64,000 nucleotides of DNA from JBCCQH01 sp039024435 (lineage in GTDB: Bacteria > Bacteroidota > Bacteroidia > J057 > JADKCL01). The notes under the pieces are model-generated. The model worked only from the letters and a program-made list of their open reading frames with translations, ran no database searches and was not told the origin of the DNA. The stretch is taken from assembly GCA_039024435.1 (NCBI GenBank), contig JBCCQH010000015.1, positions 1 through 64,000 of the forward strand, read 5' to 3'. The first letter of the stretch is position 1. Each line of letters begins with the position of its first letter. The position numbers and the translations under genes were made by a program. Shown here piece by piece: positions 27,301-36,086 of this stretch.

Positions 27301-28733
27301 GGAATCGAGGAAGTACTCGTCACCAAGGGTGGCGGCTGGTTGATATTGACCTGGGCGGTATCGGTACAGCCCGCACTGTCGGTAACTGTCACCGTATATG
27401 TTCCCGCCGACAAACCCGTCGCCGATGCCGCAGTGGCCCCCCCGGGACTCCAAGCGTAAGAATAACCGGGAGATCCTCCCGTCACCGTTACGGTTGCCGA
27501 ACCGGTCGCACTGCCATTGCACGTGACATCGACCCCGGAAGTCGTCAAGACCAGGGCCGGCGGTTCATTAATCGTAACCGTCGCGGAAATCGCGCAAGCG
27601 CTAGAATCGCTCACCACCACCGTGTAGGTACCTGGAGACAGGCCCGTGATCGTTGGGGTGGTGAGGTTCCCCGGGGTCCAGAGATAAGTAAACGGACCAT
27701 TGCCGCCTACCGGAGTGGCCGTAGCCGTACCGTCATTGGCCCCAAAGCAAGAAACATCAGTTCCGGTGGCATTCACCGTAAAGGGTGCTCCCCCGACGAC
27801 AATGCTTGCGGTGTCCGAAACGGTGACTGTATCCCCATTACAATTGATGTAATCGGCGACGACAATATAATCCGTCGTGGCCGTCGGGCAAACGGTGACC
27901 GTATCTTGCGTACTGATCGGGACCGGATTGCCCGGGGCGAACCAAGCCAGGTTATAATTTTGGGGACCGGCCGGAAAAAAGGCCCAAGCGTCGTTGGTGG
28001 CCGTCCACTGGGTGGGAAAATTGCGCCCGGGAACGACCGTAGCCGCCGTACCGCCAGCATTTTGGATGCCGTGGATCGCCGCTCCGCTGTTCCAAGTCGA
28101 ACAAAGCGGCTTGTTCGCGATGTAGGTCTCGATGATGTTGGTGGTTTCGTACAACACTACCTGCTGGGTAGCCTGCAATTGGGTGCAGGAAAACATGGCC
28201 ACCTGGAAGTAGCTCACCACAAATATGCGGCAGGGCGCCTGCCCCAGGGTATCCCAACGGATAATCCCATTCACACTCGGATCGATGTCGTGGTAAGGCA
28301 ACATGATGCTGTTCGTTGGAAGCGCATTCGAAGGAATCGCGTTGTTGATCGCCCACGGACAAAATCCGCTTGCCTGGGTCAGGTCAAAACTCACGATACC
28401 ATTGGAACCGACGACACACTGCGTGTAACTGTTGCCGTAAAAACAAAAATTGAAGTTGATCGGCAGCACCGCCGACCAAATGTCGTCAGTGTTGACGATA
28501 ATTTGGTTTCCCGTCGTAAACGAGTACGGAACGTAGGGAATCTGCTGAACATTGTAAGTAGTCGTCTGAAAACCAGCCACCGGAGTTGCCGTGAGTTGAA
28601 TACAAGGCGACCCACACAATGTTGTATCCGGGCTGGCCGTCACGTCCGGGCAACCGATGCCTTGGGCCCAAAGCGAATGCAAATTTCCGACAACAAGCAA
28701 TGCGAAAAGAGAAACGGCGAAAAAATTTTTCAT
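24348..28733 (-). CDS. Giant T9SS-exported adhesin with SprB and PKD repeats (type B sorting domain)
   Basis: The ATG at 28733 gives a clear signal peptide (MKNFFAVSLFALLVVG... ending LWAQ); an extension of the frame upstream is not protein-like. The 1461-residue protein has an N-terminal nidogen-like domain (about 30-290), five SprB-type repeats (about 320-690, each with VSCxGxxDGTAT, Y-x-WSPGG and LSPGTYTVTVTD), several Ig-like units starting with DAGPDTSIC wording, two PKD domains (LTWDFGDG and WAWDFGNGQQ), and a final CHU_C domain (NVFSPNADGINDNFW to GNITLVR). SprB repeats occur in the gliding adhesin of Flavobacterium johnsoniae, so adhesion or surface motility is a fair inference. Confidence 0.92.
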   Translation of the reverse strand: MKNFFAVSLFALLVVGNLHSLWAQGIGCPDVTASPDTTLCGSPCIQLTATPVAGFQTTTYNVQQIPYVPYSFTTGNQIIVNTDDIWSAVLPINFNFCFYGNSYTQCVVGSNGIVSFDLTQASGFCPWAINNAIPSNALPTNSIMLPYHDIDPSVNGIIRWDTLGQAPCRIFVVSYFQVAMFSCTQLQATQQVVLYETTNIIETYIANKPLCSTWNSGAAIHGIQNAGGTAATVVPGRNFPTQWTATNDAWAFFPAGPQNYNLAWFAPGNPVPISTQDTVTVCPTATTDYIVVADYINCNGDTVTVSDTASIVVGGAPFTVNATGTDVSCFGANDGTATATPVGGNGPFTYLWTPGNLTTPTITGLSPGTYTVVVSDSSACAISATVTINEPPALVLTTSGVDVTCNGSATGSATVTVTGGSPGYSYAWSPGGATAASATGLSAGTYTVTVTDSAGCTDTAQVNINQPPPLVTSTSSIPVSCAGGSDGVVWAISSGGTGTLTQVWTPGSLVGDTIGGLSPGTYTVTTTDSFGCTTTAQVTVGQPAPISLTTATTDVSCAGGADGTATITAAGGTPGYNYQWSPLGGTAATATGLGAGVYNCLVSDQNGCQDSVAVVIVEPAPLSASLSSVDENCLGSCNGTVSAVPSGGTQPYSYQWNAPGNPTVANVSGLCSGTYTVTVTDANNCIFIDSVAVSAPAPPVATVGADTSFCEGEGGGMIMGSGSGGSGAPYFYTWSCNAPQCGLSCVNCPNPVVNPTDTTTYYLVITDQSGCQSVADSLVVGIIPKPIVDAGPDTSICGLPAPCTVLNPTVTQGSGAYGYTWIPGAGLNDSTIATPCARPDTTTIYALVVLDSITGCTSDFTTTDTLSTVLVEVSPTPIADAGPDQVICDGDSVQLQGIATGAGPDYSYEWTPAAGLSSDVVANPFAGPALTTVYSLVVESNNCPSIADDVTVFVTEIPTVEAGQNRDICAGDSAFLDGSAVVSNQVIPDSIVAYQWFPTNGLSDSTQADVWASPAQTQWYYLQAFTAAGCTNVDSVLVTINPSPIVDAGDNITVCNETGPFDLFGDIQWVNNQPPGDLQNVLIDWQPAQFVIGPNNQQNVQVEPDQTMYFYFTVTFNTCSMTDSVLVSLIPEINAEVQADTSVICSGDSTLLTASGGLGGASFVWSPPTGLGNPNTAITLAAPDSTTTYQVIVSEGGCIDTAEVTLNVIPTPTTAYVNSLTEGCVPLEVTFTSLAEDAIFLTWDFGDGNISNEHELTYVYDSVGTYDVTLIATNSGGCRSSASTTTVIVYDSITADFTSDPLFPVELMLPATMVQFTDQSPNSVSWAWDFGNGQQSALENPEFSFPEPGNYTVSLTVQNEQGCVSRISHGPYVIRTPDLFIPNVFSPNADGINDNFWVEYTGDQPFNLIVFDRWGTEVFITTNKQKRWDGTNGNGQLPEGVYYYKLRVGNRDFNGNITLVR

Positions 28734-28971
28734 AGCAAAACACTGAACCTCACACAAGTACGCAAATCCGGGGAGCACTCTTTCCCCGGTACGAAAAGCA
28801 TCTCTGAATCGCGGATAACTTTCCTGATCGACCGGTACCATCGGCCCGGGAAAAGTTGTTGCGATCACCGATCAATTAGAAAAGTACAAAATATTTGAGG
28901 CCGCTCATAGTCGGGAAGGCGGATTTTGTGCGGGAACCCAAGTTCCTCCCCCGCGAAGCGCAGGTGTACGG

Positions 28972-29673
28972 CTATTCCTGGACTACCGCAACCGGACGCG
29001 CCTTGCGAACACGCGCTTTTTTGCGGGTGACATCGATCCAGATCTCCGCGATGACCATGTTGGTTACGAAACCCATCCACACGGAGGTCGCAAAGACATC
29101 CTGGATGCTCAAATCAGTGCAGTACAACAACAAAACGTAATAAAATCGAATCGTTGCCACGGCGATACCAATGGCAAAGTTGCGGATCACCCATTCCCGG
29201 TGCTTCAGGAATTGCTTGGCGCGCGCGGTCACATAAGCTTTGTAGGTAAAAAACATAAACATCCCGGAAAAAAACACGGTTGGGATTGTCTCTTTGATAC
29301 CCGAAAAGGGAACCACAATCGACATCAACGCTCCCCCTACGCCCAGCGCAACGCTCAGGAGTAAGAATATCTTCCCAAGATTGCGGTGCAGCCGGGGCCG
29401 ATTTTTACGCAACTTCTTGGAAAACTGCAAAATTCCAATGATTACATAGGCCGATCCACCCACTCGGTGCAAAAATTCCTGAATCGGAATCGACGCCAGA
29501 ACCTCCAACTGTGAGGGCACGTAATCGCCGTACAGCGGCTGCATCAACCATACGTGCCACTCGTGGGGCAATAAATAGCGCAGCATAGCCGCCGGGATGA
29601 TGATCGCCGCAAGAAAATATATTCCAATTCGGACATAGGGAAGCAGCGGATGGCGGTTTTTGAGGCTTGACAT
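28972..29673 (-). CDS. DUF2306-type integral membrane protein
   Basis: The 233-residue product (ATG at 29673; a longer frame begins upstream) has about six membrane segments: YFLAAIIIPAAMLRYLL, a segment around GSAYVIIGILQF, IFLLLSVALGVGGALMSIVV, FFSGMFMFFTYKAYV, NFAIGIAVATIRFYYVLLL and a last one near FATSVWMGFVTNMV. The pattern of His and Arg around helices 2 and 3 (RLHRNLGK) and the KHREWVIRNFA loop is the hallmark of the DUF2306 family, whose function is unknown. The basic C-terminal tail is cytoplasmic. Confidence 0.75.
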   Translation of the reverse strand: MSSLKNRHPLLPYVRIGIYFLAAIIIPAAMLRYLLPHEWHVWLMQPLYGDYVPSQLEVLASIPIQEFLHRVGGSAYVIIGILQFSKKLRKNRPRLHRNLGKIFLLLSVALGVGGALMSIVVPFSGIKETIPTVFFSGMFMFFTYKAYVTARAKQFLKHREWVIRNFAIGIAVATIRFYYVLLLYCTDLSIQDVFATSVWMGFVTNMVIAEIWIDVTRKKARVRKARPVAVVQE

Positions 29674-29754
29674 ATGATTTGTATCGTTGCTTGGTAAGAT
29701 TGCGAATATCAGAAAGACCCGTGAGACATTCAATGGTTCAGAAAATTCTCCGAT

Positions 29755-31161
29755 TCAAAAGCCACGCACGGTCATCTGCACCAACCACTGCTCTTCTACC
29801 AAGGGCTGGGTACTCCGAATCGCGATTTGCAGTCCTTCCACCGTCTGTTCGGCACGGTGAATAGCATTCACCAGGTCAATGAAATTCCAGTAGGCCCGGC
29901 GATTCTTTTCCGAAATCAATTTGTTCCGCCGCAGATAGGTCCGAAAAGCCGCGATCAGGGAGAGCATAGGCTCCTCTTCGCCCTGCTCAAAGTAGATCAT
30001 CAGCATCATTTTGCGGGTATCCAGCGAATAGAATACATCGTTGAACTCCACGTCCCGCAGATTGCGCAAGGCCTGCTTCAATTGCCCCTGTTGGTAGCAC
30101 AAAAACGCCTGGTTGTAAGCGTAGGCCGTCTCCCGAAATTCGGTGGGCAACGCTTCCTTATAGTCCCGGATAAAATTCTGTACCCAGGCAAATTCGCCCA
30201 CCCGCAGCGCCACACTCGCGATGTTTTTGTACTTCCAAGGCGAGAGAACGCCATTTTCCAGAAAATATCCCTTTGCCAAACTCTGCTGGTAGACCGCAAA
30301 GAGTTCCGTCAGGTATTCTAGGCGACCGCTTCGGATGCGCAGAATGCAAAAGTTCTGTACGTAGGAGTAGATTTCCGCCAGTTCCGGATCGGGCACCACG
30401 GCGACGTGGGCTTGCAGCAAGCCTTTCAGTTGCAGGAAATAGGTGTCGCCTTCCGGACTCGTCAGCAAGAGAAGTACACAATGGTACACAGCCACCGCCG
30501 GCACCTGATCCGCCCCCTGGGCCGCGAGGTAGTCCAGGAGCGCATCTACCTGCCCCGGCGCGTACTGCTGGGCGAGGATATTTTGGCGATTGACCAATTC
30601 ACAGGTGAGCCGCAACCGGGCCGCCAAATAAAAGTGGTCCAGGTGGCGGACATGTTCTTGCAGAAAGCGGTCGTAGGTCCGGACCTGCCGCCGCGATTGG
30701 TCCATGATTTCCACGGCCGTCGTCTCGTATTGCATGCGGTAGTACTCTTCCGTGCGGAAAGCGTAGGCGTCCACTTGCTTGTGCAAGCGTTTTCGGGCGA
30801 GATTGGCGTGTTTTTCCAGTCCCCGGTCCTCTACCGCGACCAAGGCGTGCAGCGACAGCTCTTGGGGTCGGCTTTGTACCCGCTCAAAGGCCAGGAATTG
30901 CTCCCCCAATTGCAAGAGGTGGCTCTGGTGGTAGGCCAAGGCCTTCTCATCGTAAGGCTGATCCGGGTACACTGCCCGCCAGATGACCTCCCGTTGCAGC
31001 TTGCGTTCCGGAAATCGGGGCGAGAGCCCGCGCAGGTGAGCAAAAAGCGCTACGACTTCCGCATCGGTATTGAAATAGGGCGATTGAATAAAGGCGGTAA
31101 ACCGCCGGAGATCACGGCGGGTAAAGGTGCGGAGCAGGTCCAGAAGTTTACTGTGCTGCAT
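29755..31161 (-). CDS. Unknown helical-repeat protein (about 468 aa)
   Basis: I do not recognise a named family. The start at 31161 (MQHSKLLDLLRTFTRRDLRRF) is preferred over a longer frame whose first 44 residues are AT-biased and unlike the rest. The N-terminal phrase IQSPYFNTDAEVVALFAHLR and the all-helical, Leu-rich body with Tyr/Phe/Gln-rich helix pairs (for example AYAYNQAFLCYQQGQLKQAL) suggest TPR/SEL1-like superhelix. There is no signal peptide, so it is cytoplasmic. It is divergent from the dockerin-like secreted gene. A second large helical protein of similar size lies at 34469-35920, but I see no clear sequence identity between them. Confidence 0.7.
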   Translation of the reverse strand: MQHSKLLDLLRTFTRRDLRRFTAFIQSPYFNTDAEVVALFAHLRGLSPRFPERKLQREVIWRAVYPDQPYDEKALAYHQSHLLQLGEQFLAFERVQSRPQELSLHALVAVEDRGLEKHANLARKRLHKQVDAYAFRTEEYYRMQYETTAVEIMDQSRRQVRTYDRFLQEHVRHLDHFYLAARLRLTCELVNRQNILAQQYAPGQVDALLDYLAAQGADQVPAVAVYHCVLLLLTSPEGDTYFLQLKGLLQAHVAVVPDPELAEIYSYVQNFCILRIRSGRLEYLTELFAVYQQSLAKGYFLENGVLSPWKYKNIASVALRVGEFAWVQNFIRDYKEALPTEFRETAYAYNQAFLCYQQGQLKQALRNLRDVEFNDVFYSLDTRKMMLMIYFEQGEEEPMLSLIAAFRTYLRRNKLISEKNRRAYWNFIDLVNAIHRAEQTVEGLQIAIRSTQPLVEEQWLVQMTVRGF

Positions 31162-31354
31162 GGGGAAGCAATTCAAAAAATCTATACGAAAGTCCACAAG
31201 AAAAATACGAATAATTTTTTCTGAAAAATATATTTCTCTAAAAATGCCTTCACAAACTCCAAATGCGATTTTAAGCCATTTATCCCGATCCAATTTTTCA
31301 AAAAAATCCTGAAAAATATCAAAATTTGTATTTCCTTACCGCTCCTCGTCTTGG

Positions 31355-31362
31355 TATGTTTG
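31355..31362 (+). promoter_or_regulatory. -7 box TATGTTTG four bases before a GTG start
   Basis: TATGTTTG matches TAnnTTTG fully and ends 4 nt before the GTG at 31367. Transcription would begin at or next to the start codon, predicting a leaderless mRNA. No TTG lies at the usual distance. Confidence 0.5.
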
Positions 31363-31366
31363 TTAC

Positions 31367-32488
31367 GTGGAACTGAAACAAAACATACTCCGCTCGACGC
31401 ATTCGTTGCCGACCGCCATCTGGTGCTGCCTCACGCTACTCCTGATCACCCCAGTGGTGCTTCCGGCCCAAACCATGCAACCCGGCGATGCAAACAGCAA
31501 CGGCCTGTGCAGCCAGGTCGATGTACTGTACATTGGCCTGACTTACGGCGCTCAGGGCCCCCCCCGGGGCAACCCCAGTTTCCAGTGGAATCCGCCCCAG
31601 CAATATACCCCCTGGAACCTCACAACCAGTGATTTTGTCAATTATGCCCACAGTGATTGTGATGGCAATGGCACAGTCGATTCGCTGGACGTACTGGCCG
31701 TGGAGCAGAACTTCGGGATCTCCAACAATCCCTTCATCAACCTGGACTCAGTCAACAACATCGCCCCCCCCGGAGCACCGAGTATCTCCCTGCAGTTCCC
31801 CGTCGATACCACCGTGGTCAGCGGGACCACTACCCTCATCACCGATTTGGTGCTGGGCACCATGGCGAATCCGGTCGACAGCATCCACGGCATCGCCTTC
31901 ACCCTCACCTACGACTGGAACATTGTCGATACGGTTCTGGTCAATTTGCACGGCGGCTGGCTCACCAATCCAGCGGGCATTTCCCTGCGCCGATATTGGG
32001 TGGAAGATTCTGTCGGCATCATTCACGGCGTCATTACCAACACCGACAATCAAAATCGAGCCGGTTACGGCTCCATCGGGGCCATCGGCATCGTGATGGA
32101 CGACAACATCCGCTTGGCCGGAAACTACGATTTGCCCATCGACATCACTTTTGTGCGCACCATGACCGGATCGGGAAACGGCGTGGAGATCCATCCCGAA
32201 TCGACGAATCTCACCGTTATCACCACCGTCGCCAATGATCCGATTGAACCCGAAAAAGTTATCATTTACCCAAACCCAAGCACCGGAAGCCTGCGCATAT
32301 CGGCGCCGCATTTGAGCCCGGGAACCGTCCGACTGTTTCGCTATTCGGGACAGCTCGTCCGGGAATTTTCCGCCGCTCCGATTCACAACCGCCGCCTCGA
32401 TCTGGACCGAGTCCTCGCCGGGGTCTACTTGCTGGAATTCGAGACCGCACGCGGCATCCTCCGCAAGAAACTTTTGCTTCTTCCCTAG
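31367..32488 (+). CDS. Secreted dockerin-like protein with T9SS type A tail
   Basis: The GTG start at 31367 gives a signal peptide (IWCCLTLLLITPVVLPAQ). The mature part opens with two calcium-loop motifs, GDANSNGLCSQVDVLYIGL (about 38-56) and DCDGNGTVDSLDVLAVEQNFG (about 98-118), which resemble a dockerin or EF-hand pair but are separated by about 40 residues instead of about 10. A beta-sandwich (about 135-285, ISLQFPVDTTVV to VRTMTGSG) reminiscent of cohesin follows. The tail PEKVIIYPNPSTGSLRIS to KKLLLLP is a type A sorting domain. It is probably a surface protein with calcium-dependent assembly. Confidence 0.78.
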   Translation: MELKQNILRSTHSLPTAIWCCLTLLLITPVVLPAQTMQPGDANSNGLCSQVDVLYIGLTYGAQGPPRGNPSFQWNPPQQYTPWNLTTSDFVNYAHSDCDGNGTVDSLDVLAVEQNFGISNNPFINLDSVNNIAPPGAPSISLQFPVDTTVVSGTTTLITDLVLGTMANPVDSIHGIAFTLTYDWNIVDTVLVNLHGGWLTNPAGISLRRYWVEDSVGIIHGVITNTDNQNRAGYGSIGAIGIVMDDNIRLAGNYDLPIDITFVRTMTGSGNGVEIHPESTNLTVITTVANDPIEPEKVIIYPNPSTGSLRISAPHLSPGTVRLFRYSGQLVREFSAAPIHNRRLDLDRVLAGVYLLEFETARGILRKKLLLLP

Positions 32489-32506
32489 TGGAGCTTCAGC
32501 CCACTA
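32486..32506 (+). other. Small stem-loop at the stop codon of the dockerin-like gene
   Basis: TAGTGG (32486-32491, containing the stop codon) pairs with CCACTA (32501-32506). No T run follows, so terminator function is uncertain. Confidence 0.25.
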
Positions 32507-32666
32507 TCCAAATGATCATAAAAGTGTTTTGCCTTGAATTGCTCCTTGAGCAACGTTCTTTTGACCACTGCGATGATATATCACGCTTTGATGAATTCAA
32601 GACGGCCGCGGCGCTTGAGCTGGCGCGGTTCCGTCTACCTCCAAGCACAGCCTTTACAAAAGCACT

Positions 32667-34061
32667 ATGACTAAGAAATTATCCATTCTCTTCCTACTCT
32701 TCGCTTTGACCAGTACCGCGGTCTTTGCCCAGAACTGTCAGGCCCTCTTCTCAACCCAGCCCACGACATTTGCTACAACCTGGCAATTCACCGACATGTC
32801 CACAAGCAATCCGGGCAATCCTCCGGTGAGCAATTGGTTCTGGGATTTTGGCGACGGCAACACCTCCAACCAGCAAAATCCCACCCACACCTACAATACC
32901 CCCGGGGCATTTCTGGTGTGCCTCACGATCACGGCCGGCAACTGTACTTCGGTCTATTGTGATACTGCCGGATATGCCGTTGGGCCGAACTGCTCGGTAA
33001 CCGGGACCGGTTCGGTTTCGGGAAATACGGTCAGTTTCGGCACCACTACCCAATCTTCGGGCACGCCGGTCAGCTACGCCTGGGACTTTGGCGACGGCAA
33101 CTCCACCAATGTAACCACGTCCACCGTCTCCCACACCTACGCCAGCAATGGCTTCTACAACGCCACGGTAACTGTGACCTTCTCCGATACCTGTACGGCC
33201 TCCGATAACCTTCCGGTCCAGATCGGCCCGCCCCCCAGTACTTGCAACGCGGTATTTACCAGTTCGAGCTCGGGTTCTACGGTGAACTTCTCCGACAACT
33301 CCACCGCCAGCAGTGCGATTCTGACCTGGACCTGGGACTTTGGCGACGGCAGCGCTCCGGTGACGACGACTTCGGGCACCACCTCCCACACCTACAGTGG
33401 CAATGGCCCCTACCTGGCGTGCTTGAGCATCTTCACGATTGATTCCTGCACCAGCAGCTATTGCGACACGGTCACCACCGGCGGCAGCAACAGCCCTTGC
33501 CAGGCCGGATTCATCCACTACCCGGACACGACTGGTCAGTACACCATCATCGCCATCAACACGACCCAGGGCCAAAACGTCTCTTACTTCTGGGACTTCG
33601 GCGACGGGAACACCTCCACTAACCCCTACCCGATCCACCAGTACGCCGGGGCGGGAACGTACAACATCTGCCTGACGGTGGTCGATAGCCTACCCTCTTC
33701 GGTCTGCACCTCGGTCTTCTGCGACAGTGTGACCGTCACCCAAAAGATCAATGCCCCCTTTACCTTTGCCGTTCTCAATGGCGCCTCCAATGTCGAGCCC
33801 GCCACCCGCACCGAATTCAAGCTCTGGCCGAACCCCGCGCACAACCAGGTCAACCTGAGCTTCGAACTCACCCAAGCCACCGAGGTCGGCGTGCAACTCA
33901 TGGACCTCCAAGGGCGAGCCGTACGGACATTCGCTTCGCAGGAAATGGCGGCCGGGGCCCAACAACTTGAAATGTCTACGGACGGACTGTCATCCAGCCT
34001 CTACCTGATGCAAGTCCGCATGGGCGATAAAATTGTCGTGAAGAAACTGTTGATCGACTGA
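32667..34061 (+). CDS. Secreted four-PKD-domain protein with T9SS type A tail
   Basis: The 464-residue protein starts with a signal peptide (KKLSILFLLFALTSTAVFAQ). Four PKD domains follow, each with a WDFGDG core: about 35-110, 115-185, 190-275 and 280-370, the third with WTWDFGDGSAPV. Residues from about 390 (FKLWPNPAHNQVNLSFEL) to the end (IVVKKLLID) form a type A sorting domain. PKD modules act as stalks or carbohydrate-contacting spacers. There is no catalytic domain, so it is probably a structural surface or matrix protein. Confidence 0.9.
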   Translation: MTKKLSILFLLFALTSTAVFAQNCQALFSTQPTTFATTWQFTDMSTSNPGNPPVSNWFWDFGDGNTSNQQNPTHTYNTPGAFLVCLTITAGNCTSVYCDTAGYAVGPNCSVTGTGSVSGNTVSFGTTTQSSGTPVSYAWDFGDGNSTNVTTSTVSHTYASNGFYNATVTVTFSDTCTASDNLPVQIGPPPSTCNAVFTSSSSGSTVNFSDNSTASSAILTWTWDFGDGSAPVTTTSGTTSHTYSGNGPYLACLSIFTIDSCTSSYCDTVTTGGSNSPCQAGFIHYPDTTGQYTIIAINTTQGQNVSYFWDFGDGNTSTNPYPIHQYAGAGTYNICLTVVDSLPSSVCTSVFCDSVTVTQKINAPFTFAVLNGASNVEPATRTEFKLWPNPAHNQVNLSFELTQATEVGVQLMDLQGRAVRTFASQEMAAGAQQLEMSTDGLSSSLYLMQVRMGDKIVVKKLLID

Positions 34062-34127
34062 TTTTGATGTACACCAACCAACGCACCGAACCGGGTCAAT
34101 GACCCAAATTTCAGAATCAGTTTCCAA

Positions 34128-34172
34128 GGGCGCCGAACTTCTCCCCCCCGGAAGGCTCGGCGCCCTCGTTTT
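34128..34172 (+). terminator. Intrinsic terminator after the PKD gene
   Basis: GGGCGCCGA (34128-34136) is perfectly complementary to TCGGCGCCC (34157-34165), a 9-bp GC-rich stem, and is followed by TCGTTTTAT. It lies 66 bp after the PKD gene stop. Confidence 0.8.
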
Positions 34173-34290
34173 ATCGCTACACCCAATTGTCAATTCCTCC
34201 GCCACAGGTGGTTCAAATTGATAAATTTGCCGGCGCCTGCGGCAAAATTGGGGTTTGGGATCGCATTTTGTTCATCGTAGGTTGCGTGTT

Positions 34291-34468
34291 CCGAATGCGG
34301 AAATCGATAATCAAGCAATTGGATATTTTCAAGGGAAAATCCTTATAGCCGCACGGCGTGCCGCGCGGCTACGATTCCCGGGTTGTAGTGACGCTTTGAG
34401 TGACTTGCTCATCGCTGTTTGCGCGTCCGGAACGCGCCCATTGGAAATCGAGCAATTGGAAATTCACC
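34291..34468 (-). repeat. Copy B of the dispersed GTAG-palindrome intergenic element
   Basis: On the minus strand this copy reads: ATTTCCAATTGCTCGATTTC, a GCGCGT/ACGCGC hairpin (34421-34436), CAAACAGCGATGA, a spacer, CACTACAACCC, then GTAGCCGCGCGGC-AC-GCCGTGCGGCTA (34372-34346) and GGATTTTCC with further ATTTCC-like words. The same order of modules is found at 46563-46758 and 55560-55740. The site lies between two convergent genes. Confidence 0.85.
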
Positions 34469-35920
34469 TCACGCCTGTTTTTGCAACCGGTCCAGCCATT
34501 GGTCAAACCCGAAAAATTCGCCGTCACGCACCCGATAGGTGGAGTGACTCAACTGCTCTAGCTCCGAAGCGGCATCCGCTACCGCCGCCTCGACATTGTA
34601 AGCCTGCTTATTGAGCGCCTTGAGGACAGCGAGGATCTGCATCCAGCGGGGACTGAGCTTGGTCTTCAGCTTTTTGCTGTAATAATGCTTTATAAGACAC
34701 TGGTGGCGAATGTCGGCGGTGACCAAATCGTGCCGGTCGACCGCAATCATGATCTCCAAGATCCGCCGCCCTACACCCCATCCCGGACTTTCCCGGCGCG
34801 AAACCTTACACTCGAGGTAGCGGGCCGAAGCTTCGCGCAAGTTGCCGCGCTGGAAATCCACCGCAATCTGGTACAGATCGATCCGATCATTGATCTCCGA
34901 ACTCGTCCAGCCCTCCAATGCCCCACGCAGCGTAGCCATGTGCTCCTCCGCCCGTTCCCGCTTGCTTTGCCGCAAGGCCAGCAGCAGTTGCATTTCCATA
35001 ATCAAAAGCCGGTCCACCGCCTTCTCCGGCACCGTTACCAGGGCAATTTCCAAGATCTCCGGCACCTCGGCAATCCGGCCTTCATTCAATAGAGTACACG
35101 CCAGAAACGCCAGCATGCGACTAGAAGCCGTCGCCGACAAAACGTCCCGGCTGGCCACGATGTCCTTCCAGAGCGCAGGTGCTTCTTGGGAAGCAGAACG
35201 GGCCTGGAAATTGAGTATGCGACAAGCCAACTGGACCCGCCGGGACAGGCTGGGCAGCGCCAACGCTTCCAAATCCAAAATCAAAGCGTGCAAACTCGCC
35301 GAAGAAGGCGGCTCCCAGATGCTCATGCCCTCGATCATCGCCCGCTCTGCCCGCATCAAGACCTTGTCCAGCCGGGCGTACAGCTCAATCGATTGGCTGA
35401 TCTCACGCATGTAACTGCGGCTTTTGCGCCCCCGCCAATATTCTTGCTTGATGCGGAGAATCTCGACCAGTTCGGCAAATAATTCGTGCTTTAAAGCCCG
35501 TTTCTCGATGATATCGAGATAAATGCCCACCTTCTCCGATTTGCTTTTCCGGGTGAGAATCTGGACCTGCAAGATGCGCTTGCGCACGTTGACCTGCGTG
35601 CGCTCAATCTCCGGAATTCCGTCCGCCTCCGGCCACATAAATGCGTCCAGCAGCATCATCTCGTGCAGAATGTTGATGAGGCGAGTGGTCAGATTCGAGA
35701 TTTCTGAGGGGCGAAAATATTCCCGCACCGAGTGGGTAATCTCAACTTCAGTACGGTAGTCAATGCCCCGAACCAGCAAATCAAGGAGTTGTTTCGGTTT
35801 GGCTGTCGGCAATTGGTATACCAAGTTTAAGTACTGTTGCAAGTTATCGATCTCCTTAGGTGGAAGTGCCTTTAAATAATCGATGATATAAGCCAGGTTT
35901 GAAGAATTCGCACTGATCAT
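34469..35920 (-). CDS. Unknown helical protein (483 aa)
   Basis: No family was recognised. The protein is almost wholly alpha-helical, with many Leu/Ala/Arg helices (for example RVQLACRILNFQAR and IMEMQLLLALRQSKRERAEEHM) typical of TPR-like superhelices, and begins MISANSSNLAYIIDYLKALPPKEID. It has no signal peptide or membrane segment. A short stretch near the end (STYRVRDGEFFGFDQWLDRL) looks like a capping element. It stands alone, convergent with the PKD gene and separated from it by a terminator and repeat copy B. A role as a scaffold or regulator is possible but unsupported. Confidence 0.7.
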   Translation of the reverse strand: MISANSSNLAYIIDYLKALPPKEIDNLQQYLNLVYQLPTAKPKQLLDLLVRGIDYRTEVEITHSVREYFRPSEISNLTTRLINILHEMMLLDAFMWPEADGIPEIERTQVNVRKRILQVQILTRKSKSEKVGIYLDIIEKRALKHELFAELVEILRIKQEYWRGRKSRSYMREISQSIELYARLDKVLMRAERAMIEGMSIWEPPSSASLHALILDLEALALPSLSRRVQLACRILNFQARSASQEAPALWKDIVASRDVLSATASSRMLAFLACTLLNEGRIAEVPEILEIALVTVPEKAVDRLLIMEMQLLLALRQSKRERAEEHMATLRGALEGWTSSEINDRIDLYQIAVDFQRGNLREASARYLECKVSRRESPGWGVGRRILEIMIAVDRHDLVTADIRHQCLIKHYYSKKLKTKLSPRWMQILAVLKALNKQAYNVEAAVADAASELEQLSHSTYRVRDGEFFGFDQWLDRLQKQA

Positions 35921-36086
35921 GCAAATCGGTTTTTTTGTTAGGGAATAAAATCCGAAAAAATGAGATGGCTAAGGGAGATTCAACGAAACCAAGTTAAGGA
36001 AACTTAGGGGTACTGCCAAATGCCCTTCGTTTCCCGGATCGACGCCGGTCCCAAAGGAGCTAAGATTGCGGTAAAAAGTGAAGAGG

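Noticed and set aside
27228..28898. A 556-codon plus-strand frame opposite the SprB-repeat gene
   Set aside because: It is Arg/Gly/His-rich antisense of repeated modules and has no protein-like features.
31367..32488. Cellulosome-type system
   Set aside because: There is no scaffoldin, no glycoside hydrolase with dockerin and no normal dockerin spacing; the tail is a T9SS sorting domain.
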